Shown here: positions 7,270-20,800 of the stretch, piece after piece
Layout of the letters: each line of letters starts with the position of its first letter
How positions within the stretch are numbered: position 1 is the stretch's first letter
From: Harmothoe impar
Taxonomy: Eukaryota > Annelida > Polychaeta > Phyllodocida > Polynoidae
DNA: 64,000 nucleotides
Reading direction: 5' to 3'
NCBI GenBank assembly: GCA_947462335.1
Contig: OX381721.1
Location: 8,060,001 to 8,124,000 of the forward strand
Notes under the pieces: model-generated
Database searches by the model: none
What the model was told of the DNA's origin: nothing
Seen by the model: only the letters and a program-made list of their open reading frames with translations
Program-made: the position numbers and the translations under genes

Positions 7270-9152
7270 CAGGTCGATTGAGTAATAAACAGTACTTAAC
7301 TATAGTCCCATTCCGATACATACTATACTACTAGCATAATCTTATCTCCCAGGACCGATGGCAGTATTTGTCTGACCTGACCTGTTTAAGACATTTCCTT
7401 CTCATGTAAATCACTAATGTCAATGGTGTACAGATTAGGTACACACACATTATTAATACTCGCGTGGCAGTGCTTATCACCTCTTGCTAGTGATACGTGA
7501 CACGGTCCAACTGACAGTGACAAAGTGTAGTTCATTGTATTCCCTCTCTGGTTACAGTGGTAACAGATACCTGCAGCAGTACAGTGGCTATAGCCAGCTA
7601 CATTTATTCAATTTGAAGGATGTTGTAGGCCAAATGTTAGGAAGCATTTTATTGTTCAACATACGGCTCCCCCTGTGGACCCCATTAGCCAGTGGTCTTC
7701 TTGTGATTCCCTCTTTCTATTTCTAAAAGTAAAGGTGCTAATAGGCTGGTTGCAATATGTGATGATTTTAGCAATGGATATCTTCAAGGTTACGCGTGAT
7801 AAAATAATATGAATTTTTTTTTTCTCCGAGAGTAATATTGATTTTGAGATTATCCAATGAAAAAAACCGTTATACAACGTTTCTCTATGGCTCCTTACTG
7901 TAGAAAACGTAAGCTAACGTCAGAAAACGTTACTTTAACGTAAGATAACGCAATTCTGTTAGCTAGGTAATCTAGAAAAAATCCCCAAACCCCTTTTTAT
8001 CAACTTTAACAGTCTAATGTTTCTGTTGAGGAAAAATGGCTCACCAACGTCCCATACTGACACTTGTTTCCGTATTGTATAATGTGACAAAGTCACATAT
8101 TCCCTGCGTGAGAGAGATTGGCAGGAATCTGGTTATTTGGTTTTAACTGTAGTTCCTGCCTTAGTGTACTGTATGTTGTGTCTGTGTCATTAATGCTATA
8201 GCTCCTACATAACAAGGCACTGACTGGTTTGACACTAGGGCTACCGACCGGGTATGTGTATACTAATTTTATTCGCACGTGTCTGTATAATATAACATCG
8301 CTTATTTATTTCTGTGAGCCATACATGGCGGTGCGGGTCCTGGGTCAGCTAACCTCAGGCAACAACTAAAACGCCAGGCTGTGGCAGGTATACTTCATCA
8401 TCATCATTAGTCTCTGTGAAAACGTTTTCACCATGCAGGACACTCGGTCCTGTAGTTTGCCAAATTTGCAGGGCCAGATAGATTTCTGCAGGATCGGATA
8501 CTAAAATCAGAGTCTTACATACAGTTTATGATAATTTATTACCTTATTATATATAATGCTAAAAGAAAATGACTTCACACTGCCTAGAATATTAGGGTGT
8601 ACTCTTTGACCTGTAATGTCAGTTCTACTTGGAATATTTGGGAAATTCTTTCAGTTCTAAAAGGCCCAGGATCTGCACTACATCTAGTCCAGTTACACAA
8701 GTCATTCTGCCGGACCAGAGCCATTCTAGTCGGACATTGCCACTGTCTGGCAGGATTTGGCAAAGACTGCATCATCATTAGGTATATAGTCTAAACAGGT
8801 TCTGTGAAGGTTCTGCGAAGGTGGTTCTGCGAAGGTGGGGTCAGAGGCATTATCTGTTCCATTGTTGCGAACCCTATTGGATGGGACTCGTAAACAACTG
8901 ATGTTATTATGTATGTAAAAGCTGCAGGTATTCTACACTTACAGTGCTGTGTTATGTCTCAGCAGACAGCTACTAATGCCGAAACAATCGATATCCCAAT
9001 GTTATAAGTTTAATTTGCCCAAACACTTACAAGATCATGAGCATGGGATAGCGTTACAATACAAGAGGGTCATGTTACCATAGAAACATTCTTTTGTTTC
9101 AGTTTCAGTCTGTTGTTTTCTCCATTCCAACGGCATTGGTAACCCAATAGCA
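7270..9152. other. Non-coding host-type DNA, no gene seen
   Basis: Composition shifts to AT-rich. Only short chance frames occur. A short GAAGGT/GGTTCTGC tandem lies near 8800-8840 and scattered simple runs are present. Confidence 0.5.
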
Positions 9153-9490
9153 CATGGCTGTGTCTCACGACCTTGGGGCAATGTTTTTGTCTCTGATCGG
9201 GTGCCGTCTCTGACCGGGTGCCGTCTCTGACCAGGTGCCGTCTTTGACCTGGTGTCAGAAGGAAGTGTTTTTTATTTTCTAACATATACTTATATATATT
9301 AGGATTTGTAAAAACGTTATGGCAGTTGATATGTAACTATAATTAGCCTCCTGCTGTTGGTAGAAGATAACTAAACTTCCAAATGGCATCCGGTCAGAGA
9401 CGGCACCCGGTCAGAGACGGCACCTGGTCAGAGACGGCACCCAGTCAGAGACAAAAACATTGGCCCAGGGTCGTGAGACACAGCCACCTG
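9153..9490. mobile_element. Foldback element with ~18-bp subrepeats
   Basis: The left arm (9153-~9257) and right arm (~9387-9490) are reverse complements around a ~130-bp loop. Each arm starts with TGGCTGTGTCTCACGACC or its complement, then three to four copies of a unit like CCGTCTCTGACCGGGTG. No coding capacity. The layout is that of a non-autonomous foldback or MITE element, and the unit design matches the element at 11793-12042. Confidence 0.8.
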
Positions 9491-11792
9491 CCAGAAGGCT
9501 ACATGTCTTTGTCATTGGATTATTGTGTTGAATAATGTCTACTTTATCTTGATATAATATCATGGTGCTATTACCTCTGAAAAATATACTCCGTACACTG
9601 CTACACATTAGGAGTGTGTCAAATTTCGTGATAATCGCCTCACCATAACCAAATTTCATTGATGGCTGATTGACTTACACTAATTGTAAAATGTGATGAA
9701 TCATGGTTATGAGTAGGTACTGTCCATGTAAGCCTACATCATAAACTAATGTGTCCCTATAGCACATGCACATTACTTATCAGTATTACATCCCTAATGG
9801 ACGGTGGAACATAGTCCCTCATGTTTCAGTGAAATCTAATTTTAACACAACATTGACTTGTTCTAGCAGGCTAGCTGATTGTGTTAGAATTCCCCGGACC
9901 ACAGATAGAAAGGGAAACATTGTCCAGATGCTACCACAGGCATGTTAAAGACTACATAATCTACACAATAAAAGAACACTAACGAAGGATCATCCATACT
10001 GACATAGTGCACTAGGGTGGAAGGCCATGGTGGCTAGGTTCATGAATAACGTGATAGTGTGGGACAGTTTTGTGGGAGAGAGACAGGGAGCCAGCAATCC
10101 GTCGTCCCATTATTTTTTATGTCCTGATATAATTCAATTCTGCCACAATGGTGGAAGGTAGCGTCGGATTGTAAACGTGGGGGGAAAAACCTTTGCCCAC
10201 GTCTTAGTCACCATACCAACATGTTCCTTCCTGCCTAAAGGGTACCACAGCAACAGGCGCTTTGGCCTAAGGCATGTGCCCCCCACCCCATTTCAACCCT
10301 TCATACTTTTGACTGGTTTCAACAGCCGATTGTCGCCCATCTTGGTGTTAAATTGCAGACATAACAACTAAGGTACTTTGACTCCACATCCTAGCAACAT
10401 ATTTAACTCTAGTAAGGCTATCAATTTCTGTATAATTCCGTCACTATCATTGAGTCATTCTATAATTGTCATTGCCCACAGGTTTAGAAAACAATGATTG
10501 CTTCTGTCAAATGTTCTGTCTCCTATTGACGAGGAGCGAGATAGCTGTCCATGTCCTACTGACCATGTTTCCTCGAAGAGAGCAGAAGGTGGTTGATCAC
10601 ATGTGTCACTTGAGCCAAAACCCATCCCATGGTCACACACTATTTCGTAATACTGGAGGTATATATTACTTTTCCTATCGTATTATATTAGTGAGATGCT
10701 GAGATATCCCAGCATTAAATTTCCTAAAGCAAGGTAGATAGTTGGCCACCTAGTCCCACTAGGCATTACGAATCCTAATATAGAGTCGGATTAAATTAAA
10801 GAAATTTGATTAAGATAGAGAACATGTGAGCGTTAGTCTGACACTGGATATCTAAAAGAACTATGTTTACATCGTCAGAAATTGCTGAACTCTCGTCATA
10901 GTATAGAATTCCAATTTTGCAACGGAGTCTGACAATCCTAGGTTCTCTTCGGGATAATAATTATATCTTCCAAGGGTGTTGAAAGAGAGGCCAGCAGTGC
11001 CCGTCCAATTTTCTTTTCTATATTATGGCAATGCTGGAAAGATCCAACATTTCCATACTTTGTTAAGATTCCTGAGTGGAGACATATTATTTGTTTTTGA
11101 AGAAAATGAATCAGCTCTAGAATACCGCCAGCTCACCGTAGGTGTTCATTGGATGATACATTGTAAATATTAAGTGCATAGGTACACATTAGAATGTTCT
11201 GTAGTTTTACAGCAATTATTGTATTATTACAGTAGATTCTGCTGTTTACCGACAATAAACCGTACACCTACAGTAGATTCTACTACACACCTATAAAAAT
11301 GACAACCAACTATTTACAGTGTATTACACGTGAATACGCAGTTTCACACATATTTACAGATGAAAATGAAACTAGTTATTCAATAATGATTATCTGCTCT
11401 ATACTACAGAGCAGAAAATACTACCCCACCTGTGATTTTCCCAGGAACCACTTCATTTCCTTACCATTCGTCTCATTGATGATTATGGGTGAGGGTCTCA
11501 GAATTCACTATCGATTAACCTTTTCACATAATCAATGCCTCAATGTCTCACACTCTTCAGCAGCCTAGAAGCACATCATCTACACAGCACTGCTGTCCTG
11601 TACAATGTTTTGGTTGTACCAGTATCTTGATTGAAAACCCCATGAATGAACTCATTTGTCCTGGAAATCATCTGTATTGTTATGGGATTAGATAAAGTAA
11701 TGGCACAGGGCCATTTTTCCAACCAATGAGGCATTGATTTAAGGCAGACATCAGATCCGAATAGCTCCTTCTGTAGTTGCTTTAGGCAGTTG
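9491..11792. other. Non-coding DNA, no gene seen
   Basis: AT-rich, with frequent stops in all frames and no recognisable domain, RNA gene or long repeat. Confidence 0.45.
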
Positions 11793-12042
11793 TTCACTAA
11801 ATCGATACGAATTGAAAGTCTACAACCGCCGGTGCAATCTATGACAGGGTGCAATCTATGACCACATAAAAGGAAACTGATTATTTATGGCAAATGTGCA
11901 TAGAAATGGCCAGGAAAAGTTAACGGGTGTTTTAAGACTTATGATACTGATTAAAAATATTTTTTCAATTTATGGTCATAGATTGCGCCCAGTCATAAAT
12001 TGAACCCGGTCATAGACTTTCAACTTGTATCGATTTAGTGAA
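11793..12042. mobile_element. Foldback element, same plan as the one at 9153
   Basis: TTCACTAAATCGATAC at 11793 pairs with its complement ending at 12042. Inside each arm are copies of a unit like GCAATCTATGACCGGGT, in opposite orientation. The loop is ~110 bp. The 17-18 bp unit shares the TCTnTGACCGGGTGC core with the element at 9153, suggesting one family of hairpin elements. Confidence 0.75.
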
Positions 12043-12700
12043 TCACGGCCAGTACCAGTAGTATAAATTCTACTGGACTCTTTGTAGTTGCTGCAGGAAT
12101 AGCCTGACGGCTGAGGACCCTCACTTAGTTACTGTACTCTGAGTCTGGGTAGGACCATCTCTCAGGATGACTAAAGGAGAAACATAATAGAGACAAAGGG
12201 TTTTCTAAGAGAGCTACTCTGAGCCCCTTTGGGACCCGTCTAGCTGTAAGAGTGATACAGCCACCTGCTCAGCCTCTTGTATACTTTGTCCCTTGAGGGT
12301 GCGGCAATGTAAAGGGTATTATGTCACTGTCACTCAAGGACCTACTTGGAGAAGTTATTGAGTTTTATGTGCAAATAGATAAGACTTTAAAAACTTTCAA
12401 AACTCTTGCAGGATACTACTGGGGGCATTATGGTTATTGATAGTTATTTCACTTTGACTTGGTTTTTTAATTCATCACATTAAAAACGTGTACATATTAC
12501 ACCATCTTCTTGGAGCATTGCTAATCTTATTTAAAAAGCTATAATATTATAATATACACTGTCGGTCTACTGAGTTGTTAGAAGCATAGATATGCGTAAC
12601 CCTTTCTACATTTGTTATAAAATCACGGATTTGAGCATTGTTTGCTCTGAATGCATCCACATGTTATGAGAAATATAACGCAACTACCCTACCATAACCC
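12043..12700. other. Non-coding DNA, no gene seen
   Basis: No domain-bearing frame, RNA gene or repeat is evident. It leads into the first copy of the large duplicated segment. Confidence 0.4.
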
Positions 12701-13585
12701 TATGGCCAGTTCCAATCCATTTAGGCTTGTTCCCTAGCCTCATGCACATGAAGATCTACCAGTCTCCTCACTGATGGGTTGCTGACCATGGACAGGAAGC
12801 CCCGTAGTCTTGATGACCCTTACATCTTCTCAGCCCCAATCTTGAATAAACAGCTGGCCATCAATAACAAATGGGCAGGTCATTACCACATGCACATGAG
12901 CTGGCTTATACATATGGATATAAGATGTCTTTTGCTCAGTGGATTTCACGACTTATCCTCTCTTATGTTGGGTATCACTTTCTTGGTGAGATTTTCTCAC
13001 CCTCAACCAGCCAAATGTCTAACTCTATACCATGGTGACAGTCACCGAGGGAGTTATGCATCCAGCCCAAAGTGGGAGGGGAGTGTTTTTCCGCAAAACA
13101 TTTTTCCTCATCTGCCAGTCTACCCGGACCAGTCCAACATTAATCCTCCATTGCGGCTATATATATAATTACTTTTTTTTGCCATATCAAAGTTACCAAA
13201 AAAACAAAGACACACACGGTAGACTAGATTTTTTCAAGTTGACGGTGCATTCATTTTCTGATCAATGTAGACAGCAATGTCATGAAATAGATAAGCCTAC
13301 GAAAGAACACTTACAATTAAATTCTTCACTTAGAAGCTGACGGTTACGTCACTTGGCTTCACCTTGTGAAATAAAGATCACTGTTGAACGACTGCTGTAA
13401 CCCTTCTGCCTTCCACCCTTCTCCCTCCAACCACCCCTAATTTCACTACTTCTCCCAAGTCTGATGCCCTTCGCTCCGTCTCCAACAGGAAATTGCCACT
13501 TATGCCACTTTCTATCCCTCAACTTTACCTCCCCTTCCTTGTCCCCACCTTGATGATAGTCATCCCCTCACGTGCATGGCCACCC

Positions 13586-14078
13586 TGTTAAGCCCTTATC
13601 TTACAAAATTGCCCTTATCCTACAAAATCGTTACTAGGGAGGATTTGTAAGAGAAGGGCTATCAGTCAGGCCTAATAAATGCACTATACACCCAGACAAC
13701 CCTTATTTTCGTATATTTCACAAGGAAATAACCCTGAGATTTTGGGAGCCATCCTGGCGGCCATTTTGGAATACACAAGGAAGTCAAATAAATTTTATCC
13801 TACAGCATACCTATAGGTCCTATGCCTCTGTGCTAGACCTAGTGACAAATTAATTAAAGCATCAGGGACATTTTTGTAGGATAGGGGCAATTTTGTAGGA
13901 TGAGGGCCTGACTGATTGCTCTTATCCTACAAAATACATAGGTTTTGTAGGATAAGGGCAACATTTTTGTAGGATAAGGGCAGACTTTGTAGGATAAGGG
14001 CCTGACTGACAGCCCTTATACTACAAAGTTATACATTTTTGTAGGATAAGGGCAATTTTGTAGGATAAGGGCCTAACA
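13586..14078. mobile_element. MITE-like element with CCCTTATCCTAC subrepeats, copy 1
   Basis: Termini are TGTTAAGCCCTTATC and its near-complement ending GGGCCTAACA. Flanks carry a direct CACCC at 13581-13585 and 14079-14083, a candidate 5-bp target duplication. The ends are stacked with 18-20 bp units (CCCTTATCCTACAAAAT) in both orientations. A unique-looking core contains CACCCAGACAACCCTTATTTT and GCATCAGGGACA. A second copy in opposite orientation lies at 40917-41561. No transposase is encoded. Confidence 0.8.
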
Positions 14079-14228
14079 CACCCTCTAAATTGCTCCTACC
14101 CTTAGCTTTATAGCTTGGCCAACCCATTGACCATGTCTCATTCGATAGACGTCTGTTATAATTAAAAGTTGTGATTTTGGTTGGTTGAAGTCCAACCACA
14201 GCAAGATTCATGTTTGGTCTATATTCGG

Positions 14229-14370
14229 TGCTGTCCATAAAGTATGGCACTTAGGGGGGGGGGAGGGGGGGGTCTTGATCCCCGATGATAGAGTTGTGAT
14301 GAAAAGAATGCCTAAGGGGTGGAGGGTGTCCAGAAAAGCCAGGAAAAGTGTGACATACTTTATGGACGTC
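14229..14370. mobile_element. Short MITE with 18-bp inverted ends
   Basis: GTCCATAAAGTATGGCAC (14233-14250) pairs with the inverse of GTCCATAAAGTATGTCAC (14350-14367), one mismatch. The core includes a G-run (14254-14272). Ends of the GTCCATAAAGT kind are seen in Tc1/mariner-type short elements; that family assignment is tentative. Confidence 0.6.
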
Positions 14371-17045
14371 CCCTTTGGTGAATACTATAAGTATGATGAA
14401 GGAAGTCCTACCACTCAGCCTGAGGGATGGCAACTCAATCGTATCATCCTAATACACACTTGACCCTTCCTCCTGCCCATGTCTTTCATGATTGAGCTAC
14501 TCCCAGAAATGACCATGAATCCTTGTGGCATCCATATTGAGCAGGTCTTATACTGCTCCTTCTCACCCTGCTCCCTAGGCCTACACGGACCATGTCAAGT
14601 CACGCCTCAGCGATGCCAGAGAAGCTGCCTGGTTTACACGTCGATGGTGGAATACATATTAATTTTCTTTGTGTAATATGTATGGCCCAACCCAAGACAC
14701 ATGTGATGGTCCGATAGGCTGATATACTATAACAGAAACACTCCTTATGTCATATTTTAGAGGGAAAAAAAGGGATTTTACCTTTGTGTAAAATGGTAAA
14801 TGTAACTGTCAACCAGCTTGCACAGCGCTCAATTTTCAACAACCTAGAAAAGGTCGGACATTGATCATGCCATCAGAATAACTTCTGTGTAAATAATAAC
14901 AGAGTGGGGTTGATTGATGGGTCCAGCTCTTGCATAAGTAGACACACATTCTGTATAAATTAATCAATCTGTGAATGATGTGGCTTATAATGAAAGTAGC
15001 TCTGTAGTTGTTAGGGATTTGTGTGAATTAACATTAACTTGTGGGAATTAAAATTAACATGTCACATTAACACATGGAAGCTACATGGTTAAGACACGTT
15101 GAGGAATCAAAAGCTAAATCTAGATTTTCTTAGGTCAGTACTTCCTGCCAAGTGACTCTTAAAATGTCTTAATGTTCCCATTATATCCACCTCATGAATA
15201 GCTCAAAGTCGAATGGAATTTGGTTCGTCATTACTTTTAGCCTCACAACAGCTCAATCCTGCAACAGTCAAGTACAGAAGGACTTTTATTTATATTCAAG
15301 CAAGTGGGAGGTCAGTCAGGCCAGGATCTAAACTTTAGTATATGCAAGAATGGCATCATGTATATCATTTATTCTCTCACTTGACTTTAGCCGACACTGA
15401 CAATACGTTGCATAGCATTTAAGGAGAGAAATACACCCTAGAAAGGCTAAGCAGAAATAAAAGTCCATCGCATTCAATCAGTTGTGTACAGGTGCCAACA
15501 AACCGTGGGCAGTAACAACGGTTTTCCCCGAATACCAAGTAGTGGTGTGGCTTAAACTAACCTCAGCTTAAACGAGTTGCATTAGGCCACTCAAAAAAAG
15601 TTATTTCTCATCACCAAGCAGTGAAAAATATGACGAAGGCCATTTTGAACCTATTTTTCATCAAAATTCCCCAAATCATGATTTTTATGAAAGTAAAAGT
15701 ATAATTATACGGCCTTGTTTTGTGTGAGAAAAAATACACATGAAGTATATATCAAGTAACACTATTTGAACATTACGTTTACACAGTTTCTCTGGATCTA
15801 TTGTGTAGTTCTATCTCTGAGATGCCCTGTGCCTTTGAAGTCATCGAAGGAGGGGTATAGACTTTCAGGCCTGCTCTTAATTTCATAGTGTCTGATCCCT
15901 CAGCAAAATCCTGAGGAGTAGGCAGTCTGTCATGTTATATCCTGCCGCTATTGTTCACGGTCTGGCAGCCGGATATCCGGCCAGTCCTGCTTTGTGAAGG
16001 ATGAAAGACCTGTTGATACAGACATAAGTATATTGTCATCTCTACACAAACGCTGATAATTGATTGATTCTATGTGGACAGTACTGAGGTATCTCAGATG
16101 ATATCAGAGCCTTCTCAATTTAATGTTCTTCCCATCTGCCCATTGCCAGCATTAAATGTGTGAGGCAAATCAGTTATCTGAGTCTGGTCTCGTTGAGTTA
16201 GCTGACCACAACTGCCATTTGAGTCGAAGCCATTTACAGTCGTTTTGAGCCACATATGTGAACTCAACTCATTATCCAGCGTGTACATTGTATGAAATGG
16301 TAAACACAGTTAAAGGAGACACCTAGGTAACTTTAAAATTGCGATCATAGTATAATTGCATAGTTAAACTCACAAATGAAACCAGTAATTCAATTGAAAT
16401 TGATTACTTTATTTTCCCTAGAATACCAAAAAGTAAGAGACCTACCCTTTTTCACGAACCACTTTCCTATTCTTACCATTCTGCCTAAAGGGTCTTACCC
16501 TTCACTGATTACTTTTATTGACTATGCATTAACCATAATTAATGATTAACAGTATACAACGGCCTAGGAACTTACCATCTGCCTATTACTGCTGTAATGC
16601 TCTTGGCTAGCCTGCACCAGGACCATCTGGTACCAAACATCAGGAACTCATTAGACACCAGCTATCGCCAGCAGAAAAGAATAAAGGGATTGATTAAGCA
16701 ATTGCTTTAGGCTATATACAAAGTTCTACTGATTTCTTGCTCACATGGACATCAATGCTAACCTAAAAAAATGAGACTGGGCAAGGTTACTTCAGGGATA
16801 AAGCCTTGGGGATTATGCCATGCACATTTTCTACGCAGCATGATGCTGCTGCTATGCAATGACATCACTGGCACTTGTACTTCTGGTGATAACAAAGCGA
16901 CGATGCACTCGGGATATTTTTTGCAATGCATTTCACCCTGATATAATTGGAATTAAGGTTAGTTCTACTTCTGCTATTAGTGGTTCATGATGTTTACTTA
17001 TGGTAGAACCGAAATTGAGCCTGTCCTGTCATGAATTGTGCCAGA

Positions 17046-17121
17046 ATTAGGCCCAGCCCATGGGCCTAGGTGGGAGCTGCTTCGCAGCCTTGCCTGCCTG
17101 GGCCCGTGGGCTGGGGCTAAT
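17046..17121. repeat. GC-rich 35-bp-arm hairpin
   Basis: ATTAGGCCCAGCCCATGGGC pairs with GCCCGTGGGCTGGGGCTAAT across an AGCTGC-TTC-GCAGC tip, with a small bulge. It stands out from AT-rich surroundings. It could be a tiny foldback element or a structured-RNA hairpin. Confidence 0.75.
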
Positions 17122-17879
17122 CATGTGACAAGGCCCTCAAGGCCAGGCTCATTTTTCTGAGTAATTCACTGCAACCTGACTTATCAGCTCCTCAGATCTA
17201 CCATCAAAGGTCATTGCTGCAGGAAGGGACTGAAGGCCCCAAGTCTTTGTTATATTCCGGGTCTACATGGGAGAGACGTCTGAAGGAGAACAGAATGATA
17301 CCGATAAATACTTTTCTCTCTTCCTACTACTACTCACCCCTTCCCTAACCCCACCTCAGCTAATTAAGGGGCTTGTGTCGTGACTCTGTCAAAAAAGTTG
17401 AATGAAAAATTGAATAACAGCACACAGAAATAAATTTCAATCCTTCATTTTTAATTGATTCTAATAATAGTAATCTGCTTCACATCTCTGCCCATCCTCC
17501 AAATCATTCATCCAATAATCATCAGTGTCGAACACCTATCTGACCGCTCTGTGTCGCTCTCTACTAATACGCTTCTCCTACTTAAGGCCATGGATGTTTA
17601 TATGGATTACGTCCAACAAAATTGTGTATTAAATCCAACCACATCTTAGGCAACTTTCAGAAATATCATGGAAAACAGACATGAGATATTTCAATATAGA
17701 ATAGTCAAACCTAGCATCAGTCTGTGTATTCACTTGCCGAAGCTTTGTCATTATAATTGCATAGTACACATTTCTGGCATCTACCTTTTCTAATTGCAAT
17801 ATATGAGCGTTAGGGTAGGACATACAAAAGAAAAATCAGTTCAAATTTCTAGGAATATACTTTGAAAAGTAAGCAGAAC

Positions 17880-20800
17880 TATCTTGTGAGTATTCCATGA
17901 ACCACCAACTTCTAAACTCATTCAGGTCAGTCATCCTTCCTATATTCTAATTCTGGAAGTAGTGACTTGTCCTCAACCTTAGCTTAAGTATAACTGATAA
18001 CCCTACCTCTCTCTCCCAATCCTAATAGCTTCGCCACTAGTGTAACGCTCATCCAGATCCATCAGTCTCCTGACTGATGGGTTGTTGCTGAGGAAAATAC
18101 CCATTCCCACCAATTGCGAGCAGATTCATAGCCTTGACCTTCTTCCCTCAATGTAAAGCAAATGTATGGGTGACCGTGGTCATAAAGAATATTTAGCTCT
18201 CTCATACTTAATCCTAGCTTAACATCATGTGTAAATGATGACCATAAATAAAAATGAATATTGATATGCCATTAATACTTATGTATATTATACTGGTATT
18301 GGTCTGTGCATATCAGATGCTTGAGAGCCTTACCTTGTATGATAGTTTGTTTCATAGCTGACATAACTCTTCCCTTGAGCTGCTTATCCTTACCCTTAGC
18401 ATATAGCCATCATCACATACTAAGCCTTACATACTCAACCTCATTCTAAGCCTCCTAAACCTTGATGCACATCTGCTGACTATATTTATCATAGTGAGCT
18501 TAGCCCAGTATGAAACATGACTATATCAAGGTTAGGCAAGTCCAATATCAACCCCTACCTTCCTAGTATGCATTACTTCCAAATATTGATGGTCTGCCAC
18601 CGAACTCTGTATCCAGTTACCAGTTTCTCCTACACAAGTTCCTGACTCTCAACTTCACATATCCTCGCCTTCCTTATCCCTACCCAAATAATGGTCATCC
18701 CCTTAGACCCGCAGGTCTTACTGCACGTCCAGTAACAGTCAGAGTGCAGTCGGGACAGGTACTCAGCTCTATATACATGGGCACTGGGCCTTTAAGTACC
18801 AGGCCACCCATGCATCACTCCTGTTTTAATCCTGAGCCTCGATCACCACTCCAACCATGTCTTCCCACTGATTGGCTTCTCCTACAAGTGGCAATAGATC
18901 CATATGAAGTAAGTCTGTTGCGCATAAACTCCAAGAAACCAACCACTAAAGGAAAGACTTCATCTTTGCAGTCCCATATCCGGGTTTGCTTTTGGGAACC
19001 GATTGGCTCCATATCTCGTTGTCATATTTTTGGCCAAATCCTGTCTTTGATGTGGAGAACAGAAATCCTCTTTTATATGGTGTTAAGAAATCGTTTCTCA
19101 CTTTTCACTGTGTATGACATCAACAACAATTATAGCCATGCACCTTTTCTACTGAATGCAGAAAGGCCATTTTACCACTACACCTCAATGGCTGTTGCAC
19201 CCGAAACCGATGCTAGTGTCCCAAATGCCCACCCAACCAAACCCATAGCTTCTGTCTATTTCCTTCTCGTTGAGCTACTCAATATTGAGGTAGAGCTTCA
19301 ATCACCTCCCCCTGCCCCCCCCCCCCCGCAACCCTCTTTCATTTCATGCCTCATCAGGATGAGACCTTCTGCCAGCATTAACAGCAGATGGTGGAATTCA
19401 TTTTCCTTCTGCAAGAAAAGGCCCAACCCAAGACTTATGTGTTGGGTTTATTATTTTCTAGTTCAGATTTAGGCTTAGGGTGTAAGTGACAGGGATATAA
19501 ATACAACGATTGTACATTCAACTCTTGTAAACTGTGGTGTATTCCACACTTTTGTAATTAATTGGCAAAAAAAGGTTCCTTGGCCTGGATAGAGGATTAG
19601 TAGCCATGAAATAATGTATGTATGCAGTATCTGTATTTTCCAATGACCACCTATGGCAAGCACAAGAGTACTTTAAAGGCCAGGCAGTTTGGAAAAGTAA
19701 ACCTTTTCAGTTCCCAATACAGCACCAATGATTATAGCAACATAACAGAATACCTGCAGCTGGAGACAAACAGTAGGCAGGAACATGAGGCTGGTAGATT
19801 AAGGGGTACCTGCTCCGGATATTACAGCCCATGGGTCTTTTATAAATCCAAATATGCATGTGTGGCTCTGGCCAAGCTCAGCTTTGAGGAGTTGAGATTA
19901 ATGTGATAGCCATGGGATCATTGCCCTTTATCAGTGATTTCATGTAATATAGTAGTGTCTAAACTGGGATTCATGAAGGTCAGCGCCATTTTTTAGTTAT
20001 TATTTTATCACAGTTGCCGTTTTCAATGTTTAATTTTACAGCTTTCATGCTGAGTAATCACTGTATACAAAGTGCTACTAAATAAGAGTATTTTATACGT
20101 TTTTGCAATGAATACCTTCACTCGAGTACAACATTCGAAACTTTCTACAATATAGCTACCAGTGTAATAAAAATATTATAGTTCATCGCAACAACAGTGG
20201 ACAATTATTGTTTTGTCTGGTCTTGTCTTGTGACTTGGGGAACCGTGTTTGTCTACTGGGAACAGCATAAAAATTTAACTCTTGAACAAAACTGATGAAT
20301 GAACAAAATCTCTGAATTCAATAGACTCCTCATGACTATGATATCATAAATCTGAACACTATGGGCAAATGGACCATAGTATTTCCTGATACAAACACCT
20401 TCTGATATGGCCTATGCTACTCAAGTCATTGAAGGAGGAAGAAAGAGTTAGCCTTTTGGTCAGAAAAATGCTATCAGGAGTAGGCATTCTATCATGTTAT
20501 ATCCTGCCACCATTGTGCTTGGTCTGTCAGCCAGATACCTAGCCTGCCTTGCTTTGTGAGGCATGAAAGGGGTGTTGGGACAGACACCAGTTTGACGTTA
20601 TCTCTACACAAAAGCTGCCCAGAGGCTCTGTCTTCCTTGACACTATGTGAGCAATACTTTGGTGAGGGAGGGGGGGGGGGGGCGATTTACCTTAGTGCCC
20701 TTCTCATATGCCCATTCCAAGGCGTTCACACAGAAGAATACCATTTAGCCATGGTAGGGGTAAATAAAACGTTTTTTGGGGTCAGACGAAAATGTAAAAT

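Larger units (their letters stand above)
1..7270. mobile_element. Virus-derived element (Polinton/adintovirus-like), right-hand part, truncated by the window
   Basis: Three open genes, high GC and short intergenic spaces set this block apart from the AT-richer, gene-free DNA that follows. The key gene is a protein-primed type B DNA polymerase, the hallmark replication gene of Polinton/Maverick elements and adintoviruses. Integrase, packaging ATPase, protease and capsid genes, which would settle the class, are not in view and would have to lie to the left. The right boundary is placed where the 33-bp regulatory repeats end (about 7268) and base composition changes. I could not define a terminal inverted repeat or target-site duplication because the left end is absent. 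A free viral genome joined to host DNA by misassembly is the alternative. Confidence 0.6.
12700..17400. repeat. Diverged segmental duplication R, copy 1
   Basis: Anchors shared in order with the copies at 17.9-21.8 and 25.8-30.0 kb include an ...AGTCTCCTCACTGATGGGTT block (~12760), a GTGTAAATAA...GATTGATG block (~14890), and the 15-mer CATGTTATATCCTGC (15931-15945) followed by ...GGTCTGGCAGCCGGAT. The conserved blocks are not open in any frame. The segment also contains MITEs at 13586 and 14233 and a hairpin at 17046. Confidence 0.7.

Noticed and set aside
13586..14078. Spaced identical units that could suggest a CRISPR array
   Set aside because: Units occur in both orientations with irregular spacers inside inverted ends; this is a MITE in eukaryotic DNA.
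18744..19472. 242-codon plus-strand frame
   Set aside because: No domain, low-complexity Pro run from a C-tract, and it lies in a duplicated segment whose other copies are not open.
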